Source: Candidatus Yonathbacteria bacterium RIFCSPHIGHO2_01_FULL_51_10 (GTDB lineage Bacteria > Patescibacteriota > Minisyncoccia > Phycocordibacterales > UBA1539_B). From it: 5,544 nucleotides of DNA. Positions within the stretch are counted from its first letter, which is position 1. Each line of letters opens with the position of its first letter. Below are positions 1 through 4,873 of the stretch, one piece after another. The translations under genes were made by a program, and so were the position numbers. The notes under the pieces were generated by a model that ran no database searches, was not told the DNA's origin, and was given only the letters and a program-made list of their open reading frames with translations. Where the stretch lies: the NCBI GenBank assembly GCA_001823505.1, contig MHUS01000031.1, positions 1 to 5,544 of the forward strand, read 5' to 3'.

Positions 1-39
1 CAGTAGAGCGAGACAGATTTAAAAAATACAAACACCCTA

Positions 40-1518
40 CTACTTCAGCACACCCCACATCCCTTGATCCTCTCCACCGCCCATGCTGAAGATCGCGACA
101 CCGCGAACGCCGAGCCTCTTCGCCAAATCAACTTTATCTTTGATCGCTTGCGCGTCACTCCATGTCATGTAGTTGAAAGGTTGCGTGGTATCCACCTGCG
201 AACCGAGATTTTGCACGACGGTCGTAGAGGCCGTCGCCTGCTGGGTTTGCGTGGAGTTCTCCCCGCTCGGCGCTACTGCCGCAAGGACCTTGGGATCATA
301 GATGAATCCCATCTCATTGGCACTGGTACGATGCGGAGTAATGCCCAACTGCGCGGCTATCTGCGTGGCATAGTTGGGATTAAACGCCCATAATACTTTG
401 TACTGGAACCCCGCCCCCGCGAGTGGCGTGACCGTGTACTCGTAGCCATACGTCGGAATGCCGATGATGATCTTATTTCTTGAAATACTCTGCGCCGCCA
501 AATTGACGATATTCTCAACCCAACCCGGATCGGCGACCGGTGCGTACGGTGCCGAGCGGGCGGCGTTGAGGCGCACATCTATCGTCCCCTGGTCATACGC
601 CATGATCTCGACACGGTCGCAATATTTGTTCATCTCCGCATAATCATTGGCGTAGTCGGTAGCGTCGGCGGGAATGGTAGCGCCCGGACTAAAGCGATCT
701 TCAAGCGGCATGCGCACCTCAACGGTACAGTAGACCAACTTGTCGCCCATGCGCTGATACAAACCCTTGAGGAACGTTGAGAAATAGTTTATCGTCTGCG
801 CCTGTTTCGCCTCAAAGTCAATATCAATGCCGTCAAAGCCATTCTGCTTTACCGTGTTCGCGATCTCATCCTCAAGCGCGATGCGCTTCGTGGTATCGCT
901 TAATACACTATGAATCGCGGCTCCATTCCCCCACATCACCGAGGGGATCACCTTGACCTTGTTTTGTTTCGCCGCCGCAATGAAGCTCGTCCACGGCTCC
1001 TCGCCAATGTGTGCCGTATCGGCAAGTTTGCCGCTCGTCGTAACCGAATAGCCAAACGGCATCACGCTCGTCAACTGAGAAAGGTGCGGGAGGATATCTT
1101 TCGTGCTTGATGCGGCTCGCCAATACGGCGCCCAGCCCGAGACCTCAAATGCGCCTGTCGCGCGGGCGGTGAGAGAACCACCGGCGATCGTAGCGGGCTG
1201 AGTGGTGGCAGAAGCGATCTGGAGTGCCGCCTGCGTCTTGGGTCCATAGATGCCATATCCGTCAACCGCAGCCCCCGCACAAATGATCTTTTTTGCACAC
1301 TGAAACTTCTGGACTGCGGCTTGCGTGAGCGGGCCGAAGTAGCCGGTATTCTTGCCTGCGGCAAGATACCCCTTTGCAATGAGTGTGGTTTGAAGGGTCA
1401 CCACATCACTCCCCGAGGATCCGAGCGAAAGCGAGCGTGCAGCCGCAAACGTAGCCATAGGCGCAAGAAAAAGCACCGAGAACAAAAATGGCAGCGTAAT
1501 GATCAGAGTACGTTTCAT
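40..1518 (-). CDS. Exported peptidoglycan-binding / GH18 glycoside hydrolase protein
   Basis: A 492-residue exported protein. Residues 1-27 form a signal peptide (MKRT, a hydrophobic core, then AxA-type ATFAAA). Residues 28-101 are a peptidoglycan-binding type 1 domain: LGSSGSDVVTLQ, GYFGPLTQAAVQKFQ and YGPKTQAAL, with Cys74 and Cys80 between the repeats. Residues about 124-492 are a GH18 barrel like the YaaH/SleL class: SGWAPYW on strand 1, the catalytic DxxDxDxE motif as D229, D232, D234 and acid/base E236, MAYD at 306-309, GIPTYGYEY, and a C-terminal GVRGVAIFSMGGGED ending near W488. GH18 enzymes of this build cut beta-1,4 links next to N-acetylglucosamine, so a role in wall turnover or attack on foreign glycans is inferred. 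A 29-residue Ser/Thr/Gln-rich stretch (419-447) sits inside the barrel. I chose the ATG at 1518 because it gives a clean signal peptide and lies 7 bases after a -10 element; an in-frame ATG at 1554 would add 12 residues unlike a signal peptide. No Shine-Dalgarno is visible. No clear hairpin terminator follows; only a T6 run (21-26 complement). Confidence 0.9.
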   Translation of the reverse strand: MKRTLIITLPFLFSVLFLAPMATFAAARSLSLGSSGSDVVTLQTTLIAKGYLAAGKNTGYFGPLTQAAVQKFQCAKKIICAGAAVDGYGIYGPKTQAALQIASATTQPATIAGGSLTARATGAFEVSGWAPYWRAASSTKDILPHLSQLTSVMPFGYSVTTSGKLADTAHIGEEPWTSFIAAAKQNKVKVIPSVMWGNGAAIHSVLSDTTKRIALEDEIANTVKQNGFDGIDIDFEAKQAQTINYFSTFLKGLYQRMGDKLVYCTVEVRMPLEDRFSPGATIPADATDYANDYAEMNKYCDRVEIMAYDQGTIDVRLNAARSAPYAPVADPGWVENIVNLAAQSISRNKIIIGIPTYGYEYTVTPLAGAGFQYKVLWAFNPNYATQIAAQLGITPHRTSANEMGFIYDPKVLAAVAPSGENSTQTQQATASTTVVQNLGSQVDTTQPFNYMTWSDAQAIKDKVDLAKRLGVRGVAIFSMGGGEDQGMWGVLK

Positions 1519-1525
1519 AATGTAT

Positions 1526-1534
1526 ATCATAGCA
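1526..1534 (-). promoter_or_regulatory. Extended -10 promoter of the GH18 gene
   Basis: Read on the minus strand this is TGC-TATGAT, an extended -10 element (TGn plus a five-of-six match to TATAAT). The bases at -35 spacing (ATGCAG) do not match TTGACA, as is common for extended -10 promoters. Only 7 bases (ATACATT) separate the hexamer from the chosen ATG, so transcription would begin at or next to the start codon, giving a leaderless message. Confidence 0.6.
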
Positions 1535-1584
1535 GACGTACGGCACTTCTGCATGTTACAGAGGGAAAAAGGCTGCAGCCATCA

Positions 1585-1593
1585 TGCTACAAT
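1585..1593 (+). promoter_or_regulatory. Extended -10 promoter of recG
   Basis: TGC-TACAAT is an extended -10 element with a five-of-six hexamer, in the same TGC form as the divergent GH18 promoter. No -35 match lies 17 bases upstream (GAAAAA). The hexamer ends 10 bases before the recG ATG, so the predicted transcript start falls at about 1600, downstream of the GGAGGT sequence and 3-4 bases before the ATG. Confidence 0.5.
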
Positions 1594-1599
1594 GGAGGT
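1594..1599 (+). promoter_or_regulatory. Shine-Dalgarno-like GGAGGT before recG
   Basis: A strong GGAGGT lies 4 bases before the ATG at 1604 and decides the recG start against in-frame ATGs at 1499 and 1592. It abuts the putative -10 hexamer, so it would be in the message only if a transcript starts further upstream. Confidence 0.6.
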
Positions 1600-1603
1600 A
1601 TCT

Positions 1604-3778
1604 ATGAACAAAGGTGTTTCGCTTTCTCTCCATACACCGCTTCACGAAGCGTTCCGCCTCAAGCCGGACCAATGGCGGGCATGCGAGCGCGCGGGGATCA
1701 AGACGCTCCGCGACCTGCTCTTTCATTTCCCAAGCCGCTATGAAGCGGCCGAAGAAGCGGGTACCTTAACCGATATGCACACCGGAGATCACGTGACAGT
1801 GATCGGCAAGGTGAAAAGTGCCGCGACACGCAAGGCGTATCGCAAGAAGATCCCGCTCGCGGAGGCGTCCCTGTCCACCGAGCACGGCACCATGCACGCA
1901 GTGTGGTTCCATCAACCCTACATCGCCCGCAAACTCGTCGTGGGAACATTCGTCAAACTCTCCGGCAAAATAGCCGAGCGCAACGGCAAGCAGTACCTTG
2001 CCAATCCCGACGTGGAAGAAGCACCCGTCATCCCCGAAGGGATCTTTGCGAAGTCATCCGAGAAGGAGAATCAAAATGAAACCTTGACCGCGATCTATCC
2101 GGAATCAGCCGGCATCTCATCACTATGGCTGCGTCATCACATCAAAACACTCCTTGCAGGAGATCTGCTTGCAGAGCTTGCCGACCCGATTCCCGACGAC
2201 ATCCGCGAGCGTTACCACCTGCCCGCACTCGCGGCGGCGCTGGTTTTTATCCACGCGCCGCGCCGTGAAGCGGATGCTCTTGCTGCCCGCAAACGCTTTG
2301 CATTTGAAGAAGTGTTCTTCATCCAGCTGGCGCGCCTGCGTGACCGTGCGCGCTACACCGAAAGCACGTCCTTTGCGATAGACATCCCAGAGTCTCTCAT
2401 TGACCAATTCACCGCGCGCTTCCCCTTCTCGTTCACCAACGCACAAAAAAATACGCTGGCCACGATCGTGGACGACCTCACCAAGCAAACCCCCATGCTT
2501 CGACTCCTCGAGGGTGACGTGGGCTCGGGCAAGACCGCCGTCGCGGCCACCGCGGCATATGGTGTGACCTTGGGGCATCCCAAAGACAACAAATTTGCCA
2601 AGCTCCAGGTGGCGTACATGGCGCCCACGGAGATCCTTGCGCGGCAGCACTTTGAAGGATTCATCCGCCTCTTTGAAGGCACGGCAACGCCGTTGGCTTT
2701 GATCACTGGAAGTGAGTGTCGCAAGTTCCCTTCCAAAACAAATCCCAAAGAATCGACCAAGATCTCGCGCGCGCAACTCTTGCGGTGGATCGCGTCAGGC
2801 GAGATCCCCATCGTCATTGGTACCCACGCCATCACCAGCGAAAAAGTTGCTTTCAAGAACCTGGCACTCGTCATGATCGACGAACAGCACCGCTTCGGCA
2901 CGCGCCAGCGCGCCAAACTCACGCGCAAGAACGATGCGACCCCACACCTCCTCTCCATGACCGCCACTCCGATACCGCGAACACTTGCCTTGACCCTCTA
3001 CGGCGACCTCGACCTCTCCGTGATCGACGAGATGCCGCCCGGACGCAAGCCGGTCGCGACCGAGATTGTGCCCCCGCGTGCACGTACCGCGATGTACGAA
3101 AAGATCCGCAAAGAAATTATTTCCGGACGGCAAGCATACGTCATCTGCCCGCGTATCAACGAACCCGACCCAGACAAAGCCTCCGCCGTCATCGCGAAGT
3201 CGGTCAAAGAAGAAGCGGCGCGCCTCAAGCGCGAGATCTTTCCGGAGTATGAGATCGGCGTTCTCCACGGCGCACTACGGCCGAAAGAAAAAGAAGACGT
3301 GATGGCGGCATTCGAAGACGGCGATATAAACATCCTCGTCGCAACATCCGTCGTGGAAGTGGGGGTCAACGTCCCCAACGCAACGCTGATCGTGATCGAG
3401 GGTGCGGAGCGCTTCGGCTTGGCTCAACTCCACCAGCTCCGCGGCCGCGTCTTACGCAGTACGCACCAAGCACACTGTTTTCTTCTTACCGAAAGCTCAT
3501 CAGCGCATGTGCTTGAGCGATTAAAAGCGCTTGAGCGCGCCACGACCGGATTCGCCTTGGCGGAGCTTGACCTCTCACTCCGCGGGACGGGGGAGCTTTC
3601 CGGAGAACGGCAGTCAGGGATCTCCGACATCGGTATGGAAGCGATCAAGAATATCAAACTCGTTGAAGCGGCGCGCATCGAGGCGGCGAAGCTCGTCGCA
3701 CGTGATCCCGAACTCACCTTCTCCTCCGCGCTCCTTGATCGCGTGAACGCCATCGGCTCACATTTGCATTTTGAGTAG
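1604..3778 (+). CDS. recG: ATP-dependent DNA helicase RecG
   Basis: A complete 724-residue RecG (E. coli RecG has 693), the superfamily 2 motor that binds branched DNA and reverses stalled forks or moves Holliday junctions. Residues 1 to about 260 hold the N-terminal and OB-fold wedge region (LLFHFPSRYE; VTVIGKV). Helicase domain 1 has Walker A GDVGSGKT (304-311, K310), APTEILA, the Walker B DEQHRFG (D426-H429) and SMTATPIPRT (451-460). Helicase domain 2 has VATSVVEVGVNVPNAT (579-594) and motif VI QLHQLRGRVLR. The C-terminal translocation (TRG) region has LRGTGELSGERQSG (659-672). Motif VI is unusual: residue 617 is Leu (TTA) where QxxGRxGR has Gly. The start at 1604 follows GGAGGT; it is the first ATG giving a normal RecG N-terminus. 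The gene is divergent from the GH18 gene across 85 bases and ends 14 bases before a strong terminator, so it appears monocistronic. Codons lean to G/C in third position. Confidence 0.97.
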   Translation: MNKGVSLSLHTPLHEAFRLKPDQWRACERAGIKTLRDLLFHFPSRYEAAEEAGTLTDMHTGDHVTVIGKVKSAATRKAYRKKIPLAEASLSTEHGTMHAVWFHQPYIARKLVVGTFVKLSGKIAERNGKQYLANPDVEEAPVIPEGIFAKSSEKENQNETLTAIYPESAGISSLWLRHHIKTLLAGDLLAELADPIPDDIRERYHLPALAAALVFIHAPRREADALAARKRFAFEEVFFIQLARLRDRARYTESTSFAIDIPESLIDQFTARFPFSFTNAQKNTLATIVDDLTKQTPMLRLLEGDVGSGKTAVAATAAYGVTLGHPKDNKFAKLQVAYMAPTEILARQHFEGFIRLFEGTATPLALITGSECRKFPSKTNPKESTKISRAQLLRWIASGEIPIVIGTHAITSEKVAFKNLALVMIDEQHRFGTRQRAKLTRKNDATPHLLSMTATPIPRTLALTLYGDLDLSVIDEMPPGRKPVATEIVPPRARTAMYEKIRKEIISGRQAYVICPRINEPDPDKASAVIAKSVKEEAARLKREIFPEYEIGVLHGALRPKEKEDVMAAFEDGDINILVATSVVEVGVNVPNATLIVIEGAERFGLAQLHQLRGRVLRSTHQAHCFLLTESSSAHVLERLKALERATTGFALAELDLSLRGTGELSGERQSGISDIGMEAIKNIKLVEAARIEAAKLVARDPELTFSSALLDRVNAIGSHLHFE

Positions 3779-3792
3779 TGATTTTTATGCAA

Positions 3793-3825
3793 GAAAAGCC
3801 GCGCACGTACCGTGCGCGGCTTTTC
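3793..3825 (+). terminator. Intrinsic terminator of recG
   Basis: The arms GAAAAGCCGCGCACG (3793-3807) and CGTGCGCGGCTTTTC (3811-3825) pair perfectly over 15 bp around a TAC loop, starting 14 bases after the recG stop. The TTTT in the 3' arm is the U tract and pairs with AAAA at the base of the stem. A very stable GC-rich hairpin in the right place. Confidence 0.9.
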
Positions 3826-3918
3826 CGATTCCCCTGCAAGAATCTCCTTGGCTTTTTGCGTGTCTGTAATTTAAAATTTAAAAGCCTGGACGCATCCTAC
3901 CATGCAGGTCAAGAAAGG

Positions 3919-3927
3919 TGTGGATAA
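3919..3927 (+). promoter_or_regulatory. Single perfect DnaA-box match
   Basis: TGTGGATAA is the exact complement of the consensus DnaA box TTATCCACA. An AT-only tract lies about 40 bases upstream. No second good box was found nearby, so this does not look like a replication origin. It may be chance or a titration or regulatory site. Confidence 0.25.
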
Positions 3928-4087
3928 ATGGCACGCCCATGCACATTGAACTCCGCGTTTCCCCACTCTCATATTTTTATACAAACCCCACCCAAAATGG
4001 CCTCCGCAAAAGAAACTGCCTCACCTGCTTTGTAAGGATACTTTTACTCATACAAAATCATGGAAATAATTTTCTCTTACCGCGCAA

Positions 4088-4138
4088 CGCACGGCGCAGT
4101 GCGGAGAATTCAAGTGAAATGTGTTCCGCACGCTTTTT
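4088..4138 (+). terminator. Possible terminator with a competing upstream hairpin
   Basis: GTGCGGA (4099-4105) pairs with TCCGCAC (4125-4131) over 7 bp, and a T5 run follows at 4134-4138, as in an intrinsic terminator on the plus strand. The same GTGCG (4099-4103) can instead pair with CGCAC (4088-4092) in a short upstream hairpin, so the two folds exclude each other. The 19-base loop weakens the terminator. No gene lies directly upstream; it could end a small RNA. A weak promoter-like TTGTAA, 17 bases, CAAAAT begins near 4030. Confidence 0.35.
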
Positions 4139-4319
4139 GGTGCCCCGCAGCGAGCCACGACTCGAATTTGTGGTGGGAAATCTGCCATAGCGACCCGTTC
4201 CCCAGCTCACCGGAGTGGACAACGCTCTGACATCGGAAAATTCTTCGCGTTTCTCAAGAATCATTACGAGCACGAGGTCAAGCAATCACGAGATTGTGCG
4301 CACTGATGATCTGAATTGC

Positions 4320-4376
4320 ACTCACGTGAGTATGATGTAGGGTTGGTGCGGGACAATGTCCCCCATTAGTCACTAA
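4320..4376. promoter_or_regulatory. Cluster of three perfect palindromes, putative operator region
   Basis: Three perfect dyads precede the small gene: ACTCACGTGAGT (4320-4331), GGGACA-A-TGTCCC (4350-4362) and TTAGT-C-ACTAA (4366-4376). TATGAT at 4331-4336 overlaps the first and could be its -10 element, without a recognisable -35. TAGGGT (4338-4343) is complementary to ACCCTA (4382-4387), which includes the A of the start codon, so the message could fold and mask initiation. Protein-binding operator or RNA switch are both inference. Confidence 0.4.
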
Positions 4377-4386
4377 CTTGTACCCT

Positions 4387-4596
4387 ATGCCTGATTCTTC
4401 CTACTTAGATGTTGATGTCTCACTGACGCAATTCGTTGCACGGCTCTGCCCTAATCTCTCCGCGCCAGAGCAAGCGGAGGCCGTAGAAAACCTCCGACAG
4501 TACTTGAAGGTCATTGAGCGGATTCATGCCCGCTTGACCATTGAGGAGGAGGTGCGACAGGCACTGCGCTCTACAGCAAAAGTTCGAGTCCTGTAG
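4387..4596 (+). CDS. Small helical protein of unknown function
   Basis: A 69-residue reading frame I do not recognise. It begins MPDSSYLDVDVSL and continues as probable amphipathic helices: an N-terminal LTQFVARLCPNLS, then PEQAEAVENLRQYLKVIERI (hydrophobic residues spaced three to four apart), then RLTIEEEVRQALRSTAKVRVL. It has no signal peptide or membrane segment and one Cys, so it is probably cytosolic; the charged C-terminal helix suggests a partner protein or nucleic acid. I chose the ATG at 4387 over an in-frame TTG at 4378 because TTG starts are rarer. No Shine-Dalgarno is seen; the upstream DNA is a palindrome cluster. Helical repeats, sensible codon mix and its own likely terminator support a real gene, but it is short and could be spurious. 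Confidence 0.55.
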   Translation: MPDSSYLDVDVSLTQFVARLCPNLSAPEQAEAVENLRQYLKVIERIHARLTIEEEVRQALRSTAKVRVL

Positions 4597-4613
4597 GAGT
4601 TGCGCGCATTTTT
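4566..4613 (+). terminator. Possible terminator hairpin overlapping the small gene's stop codon
   Basis: CTACAG (4571-4576) pairs with CTGTAG (4591-4596), the latter containing the TAG stop. GCGC on both sides (4566-4569 and 4602-4605) can extend the stem with bulges. ATTTTT follows at 4608-4613. The stem is interrupted, so this is weaker than the next hairpin at 4636-4666. Confidence 0.3.
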
Positions 4614-4635
4614 GCAGTTCACACACATGAGCATT

Positions 4636-4666
4636 AAAAGAAAACGTCGTATTTGCAACGTTTTTT
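4636..4666. terminator. Bidirectional intrinsic terminator between the small gene and the tRNA
   Basis: AAAACGT (4641-4647) pairs with ACGTTTT (4658-4664) around a 10-base loop. On the plus strand the stem runs into TTTTTT (4661-4666); on the minus strand it is followed by CTTTT (4640-4636). It therefore can stop transcripts of the small gene and of the converging tRNA. The stem is only 7 bp and AT-rich. Confidence 0.6.
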
Positions 4667-4699
4667 GACGGCGTGAAAAAGTGCCTGTATGGCATATTA

Positions 4700-4774
4700 T
4701 GGTGCATCCGCCAGGACTCGAACCTGGAACCGGTCGTGTATAAGACGACTGCTCTACCATTGAGCTACGCTCGC
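4700..4774 (-). tRNA. tRNA-Ile with anticodon UAU, imperfect acceptor stem
   Basis: Read on the minus strand this is a 75-base tRNA with encoded CCA: acceptor GCGAGCG (4774-4768), TA, D arm GCTC-AATGGTA-GAGC, A26, anticodon stem GTCGT/ACGAC around loop CTTATAC, variable CGGTT, T arm CCAGG-TTCGAGT-CCTGG, acceptor CGGATGC, A73, CCA. All internal stems pair perfectly. The loop puts UAU at positions 34-36 (4742-4740), which reads AUA isoleucine codons; most bacteria use a CAU tRNA with lysidine for this. The acceptor pairs only at 1-72, 2-71, 6-67 and 7-66, plus a G-U at 3-70; 4-69 is A-A and 5-68 is G-G. It has a promoter and a terminator, so it is probably transcribed, but whether it is functional is unsure. 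AUA codons do occur in recG here. Confidence 0.8.
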
Positions 4775-4787
4775 CAGCACCGGCCTT

Positions 4788-4816
4788 ATTTTCCGACGTC
4801 TCATAGTAATTGTCAA
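4788..4816 (-). promoter_or_regulatory. Promoter of the tRNA gene
   Basis: On the minus strand a perfect -35 TTGACA (4816-4811) is followed after exactly 17 bases by GAAAAT (4793-4788), a four-of-six match to TATAAT. The predicted start near 4781 lies about 7 bases before the tRNA 5' end. It gives the tRNA its own promoter in the gap after ftsH. Confidence 0.6.
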
Positions 4817-4831
4817 TTGAGAGGGGCGGAA

Positions 4832-4873
4832 CCCCGACTTCTTTGCATCAAATCTCAAAGCAGTGCGTCGGGG
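4832..4873 (-). terminator. Hairpin directly after ftsH, possible terminator
   Basis: Immediately after the ftsH stop codon, CCCCGAC and GTCGGGG (4873-4867 and 4838-4832) pair over 7 bp. An inner stem CTTTG/CAAAG (4860-4856 with 4845-4841) continues it past an internal loop. No T run follows, so it may be a 3'-end stabiliser or factor-dependent stop. GGGG-TTCCG-CCCC (4835-4823) is an alternative small hairpin. Confidence 0.4.

Larger units (their letters stand above)
3826..4377. other. Intergenic region of about 550 bases without a convincing protein gene
   Basis: Between the recG terminator and the small gene no reading frame looks coding: the longest (3918-4190 plus, 4058-4285 minus) have random composition, no ribosome site and no recognisable motif. 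The stretch looks more AT-rich than recG, with AT-only tracts at about 3869-3882 and 3971-3981. It holds a DnaA-box match (3919-3927), a competing hairpin pair with a T run (4088-4138), a short ATTCTT/AAGAAT inverted repeat (4240-4261), CAATC-ACGA-GATTG (4283-4296), GTGCGCAC (4296-4303), and a palindrome cluster (4320-4376). It may carry an unrecognised small RNA. I could not match it to tmRNA, RNase P RNA, SRP RNA or a tRNA. Confidence 0.6.

Noticed and set aside
1..39. Terminator after the GH18 gene
   Set aside because: A T6 run exists on the minus strand but no stem of useful length precedes it.
1499..1603. Longer recG beginning at an upstream ATG
   Set aside because: The extra 35 residues would overlap the divergent gene and its promoter, and do not resemble a RecG N-terminus; GGAGGT precedes the ATG at 1604.
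1321..1743. A 140-codon plus-strand frame over the GH18 and recG starts
   Set aside because: Shadow of the divergent genes; highly basic, low-sense translation.
4138..4175. A second, degenerate tRNA 3' end on the minus strand (TTCGAGT-like loop and ...GGGGCACCA)
   Set aside because: The T-like stem CCAC/GTGG has an 11-base loop, six extra bases separate it from the would-be acceptor strand, and no matching 5' half was found.
3918..4190. A 90-codon plus-strand frame in the intergenic region
   Set aside because: GTG start without ribosome site, random-looking composition, and it runs through the hairpins and T run.
4058..4285. A 75-codon minus-strand frame in the intergenic region
   Set aside because: No recognisable motif, no supporting start signal, and Arg/Ser-rich composition typical of chance frames.
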